Shown here one piece after another: positions 49,314-59,087 of a stretch of 64,000 nucleotides of DNA. Below the pieces are notes generated by a model. That model was not told where the DNA came from. It worked only from the letters and a program-made list of their open reading frames with translations, and made no database searches. Made by a program: the position numbers and the translations under genes. The DNA is taken from assembly GCA_905193225.1 (NCBI GenBank), contig CAJJNV010000010.1:1-64000 (forward strand), in the 5' to 3' direction. This stretch comes from an uncultured Oscillospiraceae bacterium. GTDB taxonomy: Bacteria; Bacillota; Clostridia; Oscillospirales; Acutalibacteraceae. Numbering within the stretch: position 1 is the stretch's first letter; the number at the start of each line of letters is the position of its first letter.

Positions 49314-51566
49314 CTAAATAAGCGACATCTGCTCACCCTTTTCTTCGGCCTTAAGTGTGCTTCCGGCCGAGGGCAGGGTCTTGGTACGATAGCGATGTGG
49401 AGAGAGCAATGTGCCGTCGACATACGGCTCTGCACTCATAAGCCTATGTCCCTTGCGCTGGGTCATAACCGCCACGCCCTGGGTATTCTTTGTGGTCTTG
49501 ACGCTTATTGCGGCCGAGTTGAACAGCAGTATCTTACCGTTTGACGAACGGAGCATATACTCTCCTTCCTCGGTGGCGTAAACGACAGCGGCGAGGGGGG
49601 ATTTGTCGCTGTAAGCGTTGATGAGTTTTTTGCGGTTGGTCTTTGTTTCGTATGCCGAAATGTCGATTTTAGCAACCTTGCCGTTTTCATAGAAGAAGAG
49701 CATATTGCCCTTATATTCCTTTATAACCGCCATATAGATTACCGTTTCGCCCTCATCCATTTCAAGTTTGGAGGCCACGAAATCGCCAAGCACGCTGGCC
49801 TTAGTATCGGCAAAGGTTGCAGCACGGGTTTTATAAACCTGGCATTTGTCGGTGAAGAACATAAGCTCGGTATCGTTGTTTGCCTCCACCGTTTCGATTA
49901 TTTCATCCCCCTCTTTGAGCTTTTGCTCGCCGCTCATTCTCAGCGACTGGGGTGTGATTTTTTTGAAATAGCCCTCTTTGGTAAAGAAAAGGGTTACGGG
50001 GTAATCTGGAATTTTTTCCTCATAGATTTCTTCCGGCTCGTCGGTTTTATAAACAATGTCAGTCTTTCTCGGCTGGCCGTATTTCTTGGAAACCTCCCGA
50101 AGCTCTGAAATTATGATGGATTTAATGCGGGATTTCTTTGCCAGGATATCCTCCATATCGGCAATGCCCTGTTCAAGGCCTTCTATCTCTTCAGTGCGTT
50201 TTAAAATGTATTCCCGATTGAGATGACGGAGCTTTATTTCGGCCACAAAATTAGCCTGAATTTCATCGATTCCGAAACCTATCATAAGGTTCGGAACAAC
50301 CTCGCTCTCACTTTCGGTCTCGCGGACGATTTTAACTGCCTTATCGATGTCGAGCAGTATCTTTGAAAGTCCCTTTAAGAGATGCAGCTTATCCTTGGCT
50401 TTTTTCAGGTCGAAATAGACCCTGCGCTGAACGCACTGGGAGCGGAAGGCCACCCATTCCTCAAGTATTTCTCTGATGCCCATAACTCTGGGCGATCCGG
50501 CAATGAGAATGTTGAAATTGCAGGAAAATGTATCCTCGAGAGGGGTCAGCTTAAAGAGCTTTTGCATAAGCTTGTCGGGATCTATTCCCCTTTTGAGATC
50601 GATGGTTATTTTCATTCCGTCGCGGCCGGTTTCGTCGCGGATGTCGTTGATTTCGGTTATCTTTTTTAGCTTTACAAGCTCTATAACCTTTTCGATAATG
50701 CTTTCGCAGTTGGTGGTGGGAGGAATCTGGGTTATGTCGATGCAGTTATACGCCTTGTCGTAGGTATATTTTCCTCTGACCTTAAAGCCGCCGCGGCCGG
50801 TCTCGTATATTTTTTTCATCTCGTCGGCATCGTACATAACCGTTCCTCCGCCGGGAAAATCGGGAGCGGGAAGCGTATCGATTATGTCGGTGTCGGGGTC
50901 GCGGATGAAATTGACGGTGGTCTCGCACACCTCAGAAAGGTTAAAGGAACATATGGAGCTTGCCATTCCGACGGCGATACCCGTGTTGGCGTTTACAAGC
51001 ACCGACGGAAATGTCACCGGAAGGAGGGTCGGCTCTTTCATCGTGGCATCGTAGTTGTCAACAAAATCCACCGTATCTTTGGAAATGTCGGCAAAAATCT
51101 CGGCCGAGAATTTCGCAAGTCCCGCCTCGGTATAACGGTAGGCTGCCGGCACCATATCTCTCGAATAGGCCTTACCGAAGGATCCCTTCGATTCGATATA
51201 AGGATGGAGCAGCGTTTCGTTGCCTCTCGACAGGCGCACAAGCGTGTCGTATATTGCGGCGTCGCCGTGAGGATTGAGCTTCATGGTCTGGCCGACGATG
51301 TTGGCCGATTTAACAAGATTGCCCGATAAAAGTCCCATCTGATACATAGTGTAAAGCAGTTTTCGGTGGGCGGGCTTGAATCCGTCTATTTCGGGAATGG
51401 CGCGGGAAACTATAACGCTCATGGCGTAGGGCATATAGTTTACCTCAAGGGTCTCGGAAACCGGTTGTTCGACCACAAGTCCCGAGCCGATTATGGTTGC
51501 GTGAAGATCTTTTTCCGCCCTGCCCGAGCGGGAAGTGGCTTTTTTCTTTGGCGCCAAGTTGTTCAA
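49314..51566 (-). CDS. parC: DNA topoisomerase IV subunit A
   Basis: 750 residues. Quinolone-region segment PAHRKLLYTMYQMGLLSGN, then GDAAIYDTLVRLSRGNE. The active Tyr lies in VPAAYRYTEAGLAKF near residue 140. The C-terminal beta-pinwheel lacks the GyrA-box QRRGGKG, showing KTTKNTQGVAVM instead, so topoisomerase IV (decatenation) is preferred to gyrase. Paired with parE upstream in the same orientation, 235 nt apart. Confidence 0.92.
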   Translation of the reverse strand: MNNLAPKKKATSRSGRAEKDLHATIIGSGLVVEQPVSETLEVNYMPYAMSVIVSRAIPEIDGFKPAHRKLLYTMYQMGLLSGNLVKSANIVGQTMKLNPHGDAAIYDTLVRLSRGNETLLHPYIESKGSFGKAYSRDMVPAAYRYTEAGLAKFSAEIFADISKDTVDFVDNYDATMKEPTLLPVTFPSVLVNANTGIAVGMASSICSFNLSEVCETTVNFIRDPDTDIIDTLPAPDFPGGGTVMYDADEMKKIYETGRGGFKVRGKYTYDKAYNCIDITQIPPTTNCESIIEKVIELVKLKKITEINDIRDETGRDGMKITIDLKRGIDPDKLMQKLFKLTPLEDTFSCNFNILIAGSPRVMGIREILEEWVAFRSQCVQRRVYFDLKKAKDKLHLLKGLSKILLDIDKAVKIVRETESESEVVPNLMIGFGIDEIQANFVAEIKLRHLNREYILKRTEEIEGLEQGIADMEDILAKKSRIKSIIISELREVSKKYGQPRKTDIVYKTDEPEEIYEEKIPDYPVTLFFTKEGYFKKITPQSLRMSGEQKLKEGDEIIETVEANNDTELMFFTDKCQVYKTRAATFADTKASVLGDFVASKLEMDEGETVIYMAVIKEYKGNMLFFYENGKVAKIDISAYETKTNRKKLINAYSDKSPLAAVVYATEEGEYMLRSSNGKILLFNSAAISVKTTKNTQGVAVMTQRKGHRLMSAEPYVDGTLLSPHRYRTKTLPSAGSTLKAEEKGEQMSLI

Positions 51567-51801
51567 CTCTCCTTTTTACGGTTTAAAAGTCGTGTTGGTT
51601 ATTTTAAAGCATCTGCCCTGTACCCCCATGCACCGCTTTTCAACGGCACCTGGTGGAAAATGGATCTTTGACGTGTAACCGCCTTACATCCTACATGCAG
51701 GACTTGGTCATAACGAATGCGCACATGTCTTATTTCTGCAAGTCGCTGCACAAAATTTTTAAAAGCTTTATTGCACGTTTGTCTTTTCCATGCCCGGCAG
51801 C

Positions 51802-53781
51802 TCACGAAACATCAGCCATATCGATGTAGTTACTGCCCTCTTTGGCAATGAAATCCTTTCGTCCGTCAAGATCGTCTCCCAGCAGCATATCAAACATACG
51901 GGCGGTCTGCTCGGCCTCGTCCGGCATAACCCTGATGAGGCGGCGGGTAGCGGGATTCATGGTGGTAAGGTTCATCATGTCGGGCTCGTTTTCACCAAGT
52001 CCCTTGGAGCGGAGAATGGTGTACTTTTCCCCTTCTATTTCCTTTAAAACGTCGTTTTTTTCCCGTTCGGAATAGGCATAGTAGGTTTGGGATTTTGTTC
52101 TGATTTCAAAAAGCGGGGTTTCGGCGATGAAAATCTTGCCCTGCTCGATAAGTGTGGGAGTCAGGCGATAGAACATAGTTAAGATGAGAGTTCTTATCTG
52201 GAAGCCGTCCACATCGGCGTCGGTACAAATTATTATCTTGTTCCACATAAGCTTTGAAATATCGAAGGTCGAAAGATCCTTGTTGGCCTTGGCCTTTACC
52301 TCGACTCCGCATCCCATAACCTTTAAAAGGTCGGTTATAATGTCGCTTTTGAAGATCCTTCCGTAATCGGCTTTAAGGCAGTTGAGTATCTTACCTCTGA
52401 CAGGTATAACCGCCTGAAAATCGGGGTCTCTTGCCAGCTTACAGGAGCCGAGAGCCGAGTCGCCCTCCACGATGTAAAGCTCCCGCTCGGCCGTATCCTT
52501 GGAGCGGCAATCGACAAATTTTTTGACCCTGTTTGCCATATCCGACTTGGACTGGAGGGTTTTCTTGATGTTGAGGCGTTCCTTTTCCGAGCGCTCGCGG
52601 GAACGCTTGTTTATAAGCACCTGCTCAACGATTTTATCGGCCTCGGCCTTGTTTTCTATGAAATATATTTCAAGCTGATGCTTGAAAAAATCGGTCATGG
52701 CCTCTTGAATAAACCTGTTGGTTATGGATTTTTTGGTCTGGTTTTCATAGGAGGTTTGGGTGGAAAACGAAGAAACCACAAGCACAAGGCATTCGTCCAC
52801 ATCCTGAAAGGTTATCTTGCTTTCGTTTTTCTGATACTTTCCGGTGGATTTTATATAGGCGTCAATCTGAGATACAAAGGCGCTTTTCACCGCCTTTTCA
52901 GGTGCGCCGCCGTTTTCAAGAAAGCTTGAATTGTGGAAATATTCCTTGCGGTTTATCACATTGGAGAAGCAAAGCGACGTCTTAACTTTAAGCTTATATT
53001 CGGGAAGATCGGCACGGTCTCTTCCGCTTTTTTCGGTTTCCCAGGTCTGAACCGATGTAAGCGCCTTGTCTCCCACGATTTCATTGACATAATCGGTAAC
53101 GCCGTTTTTATAGCAAAATTCATATGTGTCAAAGCTGCGGCCGTTTTGCTGTCTTAAAATAAAGGTTACATTTTCATTTACAACCGCCTGTCTTTTAAGC
53201 ACATCTTTAAAATATTCGAGAGGAATGTTAATCTCGGTAAAAACCTCAAGATCAGGCTTCCAGCGAATTTTTGTGCCGGTGCCTCTGCCGCCGTACGGCT
53301 CCTCTTTAAGGCCTCCGATGCACTCTCCCTTTTCAAAATGGAGGGTGTATTTTTTACCTTCGCGCTTAACCTCGGCGTCCATATATTCCGAGGCAAACTG
53401 GGTCGAGGCAAGTCCGAGACCGTTTAATCCGAGGGAATATTCATATGTGTCGCCCTTTAAGTTGTTATATTTTCCTCCGGCATAAAGAGTGCAGAAAAGA
53501 AGCTCCCAGTTGAATTTTTCTTCCTTTTTATTATATCCCACCGGAATTCCGCGGCCGAAGTCCTCAACCTCGATGGAATTGTCCGAATACATCGTTACAA
53601 TGATTTTATTGCCGTATCCCTCTCTGGCCTCGTCTATGGAGTTGGAAATTATTTCGAAGGTCGAATGCTCGCAGCCCTCTATTCCGTCCGAACCGAATAT
53701 GACCGCCGGACGGTATCTGACCTGTTCGGCACCTTTAAGGGCTTTTATACTGTCGTCATTGTATTCCTTTTTTCTTGCCAA
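51802..53781 (-). CDS. parE: DNA topoisomerase IV subunit B
   Basis: 659 residues if translation begins at a TTG (53781-53779, then ARKKEYNDDSIKALKG), which has AGGAG at 8 nt; a GTG nine bases earlier overlaps that ribosome site. GHKL ATPase motifs: SNSIDEAREGYGN and EVEDFGRGIPVGYN. The TOPRIM domain carries EGDSALGSCKLARDPDFQAV and CTDADVDGFQIRTL. Supplies the ATPase for ParC. It directly follows rlmH. Confidence 0.93.
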   Translation of the reverse strand: MARKKEYNDDSIKALKGAEQVRYRPAVIFGSDGIEGCEHSTFEIISNSIDEAREGYGNKIIVTMYSDNSIEVEDFGRGIPVGYNKKEEKFNWELLFCTLYAGGKYNNLKGDTYEYSLGLNGLGLASTQFASEYMDAEVKREGKKYTLHFEKGECIGGLKEEPYGGRGTGTKIRWKPDLEVFTEINIPLEYFKDVLKRQAVVNENVTFILRQQNGRSFDTYEFCYKNGVTDYVNEIVGDKALTSVQTWETEKSGRDRADLPEYKLKVKTSLCFSNVINRKEYFHNSSFLENGGAPEKAVKSAFVSQIDAYIKSTGKYQKNESKITFQDVDECLVLVVSSFSTQTSYENQTKKSITNRFIQEAMTDFFKHQLEIYFIENKAEADKIVEQVLINKRSRERSEKERLNIKKTLQSKSDMANRVKKFVDCRSKDTAERELYIVEGDSALGSCKLARDPDFQAVIPVRGKILNCLKADYGRIFKSDIITDLLKVMGCGVEVKAKANKDLSTFDISKLMWNKIIICTDADVDGFQIRTLILTMFYRLTPTLIEQGKIFIAETPLFEIRTKSQTYYAYSEREKNDVLKEIEGEKYTILRSKGLGENEPDMMNLTTMNPATRRLIRVMPDEAEQTARMFDMLLGDDLDGRKDFIAKEGSNYIDMADVS

Positions 53782-53792
53782 ATTTCTCACTC

Positions 53793-54275
53793 CTATTTAT
53801 GGTATTTCCCGCCGACGGCAATTTGATACCCGCGGTATATCTGTTCTGCAAGCATTATTCTGAAAAGCTGGTGGGGAAAGGTCATTTTTGAAAAGGACAG
53901 TCTGCATTTTGAAATGTTCTTAATATCCTTAGAAAGACCGAAAGACCCTCCGATAACGAAAACCACATCGGAAAAGCCCGACACCCCGCTTTGTTCGATC
54001 ATACGGGAAAAGTTTTCGGAGGTCATTTGCTGCCCCTCTATGCACAAAGATACCACAAAGCTTCCGGTCGGTATTTTTTTAAGTATCTTTTGACCCTCTT
54101 TTTCTATTCCCGCCGCTATGACCGCCTCGCTCGGATTGTCGGGCAGGCGCTCCTCGTCTATCTCGATTACGGTCAGACGGCAAAACGGGGTCAGCCGTTT
54201 TTGATATTCTGCAAAGGCGTCTCTCAGATATTTTTCTTTAAGCCTTCCGACAGCTATTATGTAAACATTCTGCAT
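53793..54275 (-). CDS. rlmH: 23S rRNA pseudouridine-1915 N3-methyltransferase
   Basis: 160 residues, SPOUT fold. MQNVYIIAVGRLKEKYLRDA, VVFVIGGSFGLSKDI and MTFPHQLFRIMLAEQIYRGY are diagnostic. Methylates pseudouridine 1915 in helix 69 at a late ribosome stage. Standard length (about 159). Follows walJ by about 110 nt. Confidence 0.97.
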   Translation of the reverse strand: MQNVYIIAVGRLKEKYLRDAFAEYQKRLTPFCRLTVIEIDEERLPDNPSEAVIAAGIEKEGQKILKKIPTGSFVVSLCIEGQQMTSENFSRMIEQSGVSGFSDVVFVIGGSFGLSKDIKNISKCRLSFSKMTFPHQLFRIMLAEQIYRGYQIAVGGKYHK

Positions 54276-54386
54276 ATATATCCCCGAAAAATCAATTTAT
54301 TGAGATGTCAGACTCGGTATTATGTCAATCAATGTGCGGCATTAAGCTTTTTTCGGCCTGCATCCGCCGCAAGGGCGACGGGTCTG

Positions 54387-55175
54387 TCAGTAACATATAA
54401 CCTCTCCGCCCGTCTTTGGCGCTGCCGAAAGGAGAAAATCCTCTCCCTCCTTCATCCCCTCGCTTTTAAGGAAAAAAAGAGCGGTCCTTTTTGCTAAGAT
54501 CGGCATATTGTTTTGCTCGCTTAAATGGGAAAGGATTATTCTCGTTGTCCCGCTTTTAACAAACATGGGCAGAGCCTCGGCGCAGGCGTCGTTTGAAAGA
54601 TGGCCGATATGGCTCATTATCCTCTGTTTTAAAGGATAGGGATAACAGCCGGTTTTGAGCATATCAATGTCGTGATTGGATTCAAAAAAAATAAGATCGG
54701 TGGAGCAAAGGGCATTTTTGACCTGTTCGCTGACAAATCCAAGATCGGTGCAAACCGCCGCCGTTCTGCCGTCGGGCAACTCCACCTTATAGCCGCACCC
54801 TTCGGCGCAATCGTGGGAAATCGGGAAATGCTCAATCTTAAATCCGTCAAGCTCCATATCCCCCTCATCAAGGCAGAAGGTGTCGAATTTACCGTTTATG
54901 TGGCCGTCCCGCTCCATTACCTCAAGGGTGCCCCTTGTGGCAAAAACAGGTATACGGAACTTAGAGCAAAACACCCTCACACCTGCAATGTGGTCGATGT
55001 GCTCGTGAGATATGAAAACACCTTTAATGCTTTGCGGATCGGTTCCTATGCCGCAAAGCGCCTCACAAAGCCTTTTGGCGCTCACTCCCGCGTCGATGAG
55101 AAGGCCTCCGTCGCCGTTTCCGACAAAGGTGCTGTTTCCGCTGCTGCCGCTGAAAAGACGGCAAACCCTCGCCAT
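54387..55175 (-). CDS. walJ: MBL-fold metallo-hydrolase, WalJ/YycJ type
   Basis: 262 residues from MARVCRLFSGSSGNSTFVGN, with GGAGTTTTGAT before the ATG. SGSSGNST is the WalJ signature. The HxHxDH metal site is SHEHIDHIAG; SHIGHLSNDACAEAL and ILSHLSEQNN follow. WalJ is an exonuclease-like MBL protein tied to the WalRK regulon and cell division in Bacillota. Here between murA and rlmH rather than in the wal operon. Confidence 0.88.
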   Translation of the reverse strand: MARVCRLFSGSSGNSTFVGNGDGGLLIDAGVSAKRLCEALCGIGTDPQSIKGVFISHEHIDHIAGVRVFCSKFRIPVFATRGTLEVMERDGHINGKFDTFCLDEGDMELDGFKIEHFPISHDCAEGCGYKVELPDGRTAAVCTDLGFVSEQVKNALCSTDLIFFESNHDIDMLKTGCYPYPLKQRIMSHIGHLSNDACAEALPMFVKSGTTRIILSHLSEQNNMPILAKRTALFFLKSEGMKEGEDFLLSAAPKTGGEVICY

Positions 55176-55275
55176 ATCAAAACTCCTTTTCAAAAACAAA
55201 TCCTTTTCCTAAGATGGCAGGGTTTCGGAAAATCCGACCTTCCCGCCATAAAGGGAAAAGGCTTTGATGTCATTG

Positions 55276-56562
55276 TCAGACCGCCCTTTCGATGGAATCG
55301 GGCAGTGTAACGCGCTTTATATCGGCGCCGAGGCTTCTGAATTTCTCAACCACCTTTTCATATCCGCGCTCGATATACTGGATGCTTTCAATTTCGGTGA
55401 CCCCCTCGGCCATACAGCCGGCTATAAGCATGGCCGCCCCTGCACGGAGATCGTCGGCGCGCACACAGGCACCGGTAAGCCTTTCAACCCCCTGAATGAC
55501 CGCCACCTTGCCGTTAACCTGAATGTTTGCGCCCATTTTCATGAGCTGATCGACATATTTAAAGCGATTATCCCATATTCCCTCGCTTACAACGCTTGTC
55601 CCCTTTGCTATTGAAAGCAGGGTGGAAAACTGCGGCTGCATGTCGGTGGGAAAGCCGGGATGAGGCAGTGTTTTTATGACGCACTGGGAAAGAGGGCCGT
55701 TTCTGCTGACTCTGATGCAGTCGTCGAATTCTTCAACCCTTGCCCCGACCTCCGAAAGCTTCGAGCTTATGGACTCGAGGTGTTTCGGGATAACATTTTT
55801 TATGAGTACATCCCCGCCGGTGGCCGCAGCCGCAACCATAAATGTTCCGGCCTCAATCTGATCGGGAATAACCGAATAGCTTGTCCCTTTAAGGTGCTGT
55901 ACACCTCGGATTTTAATGACATCGGTGCCCGCCCCTCTTATATCTGCGCCCATGGAATTGAGGAAGTTGGCGAGATCGACAATGTGCGGCTCCTTAGCGG
56001 CATTTTCGATGACCGTCAGTCCCCTGGCCTTTGCGGCAGCTATCATAATGTTGCAGGTAGCGCCCACCGAAACAACATCAAGGTATATCTGACTGCCCAT
56101 AAGGCTCTGCGCCGACACATCTATCATTCCGTTATCCACCGAGATGTCGGCTCCCAGCGCCTCAAATCCCTTAAGATGCTGGTCGATTGGGCGGGGGCCG
56201 AGATTGCAGCCGCCGGGCATTGCCACCTTGGCCTTGGAAAACTTGCCGAGAAGCGCCCCGATAAGGTAATATGACGCTCTCATAAGCTTTGCGATCTCGT
56301 GGGGAACGACATAGGAACTAATATTTCTCGGGTCAATCTCCACCGTGTTGTCGTTTATCATTTTAACCTTCGCACCCATTTCCGAAAGAATACGAAGGCT
56401 GTTGCTTACATCTGATATTTGCGGTACATTTTCAAGCACGCACACCCCGTCCGAAAGGATGACGGCAGGAATTATTGCCACAACTGCATTCTTGGCACCG
56501 CTTATAGTGACTTCCCCCTTGAGCGGGGTTCCGCCGTTTATAACAAACTTATCCAAAATCAA
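55276..56562 (-). CDS. murA: UDP-N-acetylglucosamine 1-carboxyvinyltransferase
   Basis: 428 residues. First committed step of peptidoglycan synthesis: transfers enolpyruvate from PEP to UDP-GlcNAc. The catalytic Cys is in PGGCNLGPRPIDQHLKGFEA near residue 115, so fosfomycin sensitivity is expected in principle. Opening ING-GTPLKGEVTISGAKNA and ending SIQYIERGYEKVVEKFRSLGA are typical. Many Bacillota carry a second murA copy. Confidence 0.97.
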   Translation of the reverse strand: MILDKFVINGGTPLKGEVTISGAKNAVVAIIPAVILSDGVCVLENVPQISDVSNSLRILSEMGAKVKMINDNTVEIDPRNISSYVVPHEIAKLMRASYYLIGALLGKFSKAKVAMPGGCNLGPRPIDQHLKGFEALGADISVDNGMIDVSAQSLMGSQIYLDVVSVGATCNIMIAAAKARGLTVIENAAKEPHIVDLANFLNSMGADIRGAGTDVIKIRGVQHLKGTSYSVIPDQIEAGTFMVAAAATGGDVLIKNVIPKHLESISSKLSEVGARVEEFDDCIRVSRNGPLSQCVIKTLPHPGFPTDMQPQFSTLLSIAKGTSVVSEGIWDNRFKYVDQLMKMGANIQVNGKVAVIQGVERLTGACVRADDLRAGAAMLIAGCMAEGVTEIESIQYIERGYEKVVEKFRSLGADIKRVTLPDSIERAV

Positions 56563-56804
56563 TGCACTCCCGTAATATACTTAAAGCAGGAAGACGCTTA
56601 TTGCCGTTCGGGAAATACTCTGTTGCTTAAAGCGTTGATACATAAAGCCTTGTTTGGGCTTTTTTCCTGCGAAAAAATCGAATTTATAAAAAGTGCCGCG
56701 CCCTGTAAAGACGCAAAAACAAAAGACCGTCACGGCTTTAAAAATCAGGTGGCCGCAGTTGTCTTTTTTACACCATTTCATTCTTTAACAGTATAACACC
56801 GATT

Positions 56805-56860
56805 GCATAAAAAAAAAAGCCCTAATTTCAATTTTTTTTGCTGAAATCAGGACTTTTTTC
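56805..56860 (-). terminator. Terminator downstream of spo0A
   Basis: AAGTCCTGATTTCA / TGAAATTAGGGCTT on the minus strand (stem 56855-56842 and 56830-56817, one mismatch), then a run of about 12 T. Can also act on the plus strand (CTTTTTT). Confidence 0.75.
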
Positions 56861-56906
56861 CATATATTGTGGTCTAAAACCGCATTTTATAATTTTTTTC
56901 AACTAT

Positions 56907-56937
56907 TGCACCGATACCTCTTCGCAATATCGGTGCA
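56907..56937. repeat. 10-bp inverted repeat of unknown role
   Basis: TGCACCGATA (56907-56916) and TATCGGTGCA (56928-56937) with an 11-nt loop. No T run on either side, so a protein-binding site or RNA stem rather than a simple terminator. Confidence 0.5.
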
Positions 56938-57151
56938 TCATCAGGGTTGCATCGGTCAGGGAAACTATTATACTGACGGTCAGAAAGAGATGCCGCAAAA
57001 ACTCGGTCAGAAAATAATCTCCGGGGCCTTTTTTTAATCAAAAAAACATTTAAGTAAATTCCCGCCCAAGGAAAAGACCTAATAAAGAGATGGTCGGCCA
57101 AGCAAACCGTTTCTCAAGAAATCATCACCGCCCAAGAGAAGCACTGACGCT

Positions 57152-57928
57152 TTAGGCTGCTTTAAGTCTCAGGCGCATCTTATCGGCGATAAGTGCGATA
57201 AACTCGCTGTTGGTAGGCTTGCCTCTGCCGGTGTTGATGGTATATCCGAAATATGAATTGAGGGTATCAAGATCTCCTCTGTCCCATGCCACCTCAATGG
57301 CGTGACGAATGGCCCGTTCCACTCTCGACGAGGTGGTTTTATAAAGCTTTGCAACGGTGGGATAAAGCTGTTTTGTTATTGCGCCCACCATTTCCGGATC
57401 TTTAACCGAAAGTATTATGGATGTGCGAATGTACTGATAACCCTTTATGTGTGCTGGAACGCCAAGCTGGTGTATTATTTCGGTGACCATCATTTCAAGC
57501 TCGTTGTCGCTGATATATCCGCCCTGCTCCTTGCCAAGGCCTCTCGACTCCCGCCATCCGGTCAGCTGAACTATCCTCTCGGCCAGCATATCCATATCAA
57601 CCGGCTTTAAAAGGAAGTATGATGCTCCCGAAGAAAGCAGTTCGCTTTCCAGTTTTTCGTTTGACCCGATGGACATAACCATGGTCAGCGGGCGAAGACG
57701 GGTTTCCAAAGATTCCAGCTGTTTAAGCACCCCAAGCGCATCCATTTTCGGCATAAAGGCGTCCATGATTAGCACATCGGGTTTAACCGATTTAACCTCG
57801 GTCAGCAGCCTTGAGCCTTCCTTTGGAGTAAGCACAACGTCCATTCCATATGTTTTCAGCAGATTGGAACAGGGCACGCCAAACTCCGCCGTGTTATCCG
57901 CAATTAATACTTTAAGTTTCTTTTCCAT
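57152..57928 (-). CDS. spo0A: Sporulation master regulator Spo0A
   Basis: 258 residues. N-terminal receiver with phospho-acceptor Asp56 (PDVLIMDAFMPKMDALGV) and Lys108 (FLLKPVDM). The C-terminal Spo0A effector domain starts near 140: VTEIIHQLGVPAHIKGYQYI, TKQLYPTVAKLYKTTSSRVE and RAIRHAIEVAWDRGDLDTLN bind 0A boxes. The usual acidic pair near residue 10 (ADD) reads A-D-N, so one metal-binding Asp is Asn. CAGGAGGC precedes the ATG. Promoter TTGAAA-16-TAATAT lies 36-63 nt before the start codon. Confidence 0.96.
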   Translation of the reverse strand: MEKKLKVLIADNTAEFGVPCSNLLKTYGMDVVLTPKEGSRLLTEVKSVKPDVLIMDAFMPKMDALGVLKQLESLETRLRPLTMVMSIGSNEKLESELLSSGASYFLLKPVDMDMLAERIVQLTGWRESRGLGKEQGGYISDNELEMMVTEIIHQLGVPAHIKGYQYIRTSIILSVKDPEMVGAITKQLYPTVAKLYKTTSSRVERAIRHAIEVAWDRGDLDTLNSYFGYTINTGRGKPTNSEFIALIADKMRLRLKAA

Positions 57929-57963
57929 TTATATTGCCTCCTGTTTTTTTATTTGACGCCAAT

Positions 57964-57991
57964 ATATTACCATAAGCTGTAAAAATTTCAA
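57964..57991 (-). promoter_or_regulatory. Sigma-A promoter of spo0A
   Basis: TTGAAA (57991-57986), 16-bp spacer, TAATAT (57969-57964) on the minus strand, giving a leader of about 28 nt. Confidence 0.7.
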
Positions 57992-58358
57992 GAGGTTTTT
58001 CCAAAATTTTTTAATAATTGTGTGACAATAAACTTATAAAAGAATTATAAAAATAAAAAATAAGGGCAAAAGAAATCAATTTCGATGGAAGAACTATAAA
58101 AGTAAACAAATTTGACAAACTTTGTTAATGGTTAACATAACAATTTATCAATATGAAAAAATGGTAGTATACAAATACGATATCATCCATACCTGCTGTC
58201 ACAAAGCTTTATCGGCTGTTTTTCATAGGTACCGTTCCCCGCAGCTTTGCAGGAAAACGGCAGTTAAACCCTGCAGGGTTTCACTTGCTCTTTCTCCGCA
58301 GCTCTTTCTCCGCCAAAAATGACCAACAAAAATCTTCAGATGTACGGCAAATAAAAAA
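57992..58358. repeat. Upstream region of spo0A with a 14-bp tandem duplication
   Basis: A/T-rich, no gene. GCTCTTTCTCCGCA (58287-58300) is repeated at once as GCTCTTTCTCCGCC (58301-58314). The 0A-box-like site is also here. Confidence 0.55.
58111..58119 (-). promoter_or_regulatory. 0A-box-like site upstream of spo0A
   Basis: TTTGTCAAA on the minus strand fits the 0A-box consensus TTTGTCRAA. It lies about 125 bp upstream of the predicted promoter, compatible with autoregulation. Confidence 0.4.
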
Positions 58359-59087
58359 CTACTTCAGTACCCTTTCAAGCACCTCTCCGATGTTCTGATG
58401 AAACACAAGATCGGCCCTGCTGTCAAATGGTGTGCTGTCACGGTTTATAACCGCAATGTGTTTGCCCGAAAAGAATCTGACAAGTCCCGCTGCGGGATAA
58501 ACCGCCATGGAAGTTCCTCCGATTATGAGCAGATCGGCCGAGGCTATGGCCCTTGCCGCCGATGAAAGGGTCTCATTATCAAGCTGTTCCCCATAAAGCA
58601 CCACGTCGGGTTTAAGCACACCGCCGCAGGCACATTTCGGAACGCATCGGCTGTCGTTTTTGATCTGCTCTTTAGTATATTTTTTCCCGCATTCAAGGCA
58701 GGTGTAGTTTGCCGATGTTCCGTGAAGTTCGATGACCTTACGGCTTCCTGCGGCCTTGTGCAGCCCGTCGATGTTCTGGGTGATGACGGTCACATTTTTG
58801 CCGTCATTTTCGAGCCTTGCAAGAGCCTTGTGAGCGGCGCCGGGCAGGGCATCGGAAAGGAAGAACTCCCGATAGAACTTATAAAAGAGCTCTGTATCGC
58901 CGAAAAAGCAATCTCTGCTGAGAATTTCTTCAGGCGGGCGGCCGAAATTTTTGGCGGTAAAATATATGCCGTCCTTGCTGCGATAATCCTTAAGCCCGCT
59001 CTCGGTAGACACCCCTGCTCCACCGAAAAAGGCAATGTTCTCCGCTTCTTTAAGGAACCCCGCCAGCGCCTCAATTTTTTCGTCCAT
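58359..59087 (-). CDS. cobB: Sir2-family NAD-dependent protein deacylase
   Basis: 242 residues from MDEKIEALAGFLKEAENIAF; AAAGGAGAG precedes this ATG, and the in-frame stretch upstream has no ribosome site. NAD site FFGGAGVSTESGLKDYRSKDG, core TQNIDGLHKAAGSRKVIELHG with the catalytic His, and a four-Cys zinc site (CLECG, then CVPKCACGG). Removes acetyl or other acyl groups from lysines, linking protein acylation to NAD. Monocistronic between spo0A and the restriction cluster. Confidence 0.94.
   Translation of the reverse strand: MDEKIEALAGFLKEAENIAFFGGAGVSTESGLKDYRSKDGIYFTAKNFGRPPEEILSRDCFFGDTELFYKFYREFFLSDALPGAAHKALARLENDGKNVTVITQNIDGLHKAAGSRKVIELHGTSANYTCLECGKKYTKEQIKNDSRCVPKCACGGVLKPDVVLYGEQLDNETLSSAARAIASADLLIIGGTSMAVYPAAGLVRFFSGKHIAVINRDSTPFDSRADLVFHQNIGEVLERVLK

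Larger units (their letters stand above)
56563..57151. other. Long gap between murA and spo0A
   Basis: About 590 bp with no credible gene. It contains a terminator (56805-56860) and an inverted repeat (56907-56937). The probable murA promoter lies in its left part but I cannot define it. CGGTCAG occurs three times near 56955-57010. Confidence 0.55.
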
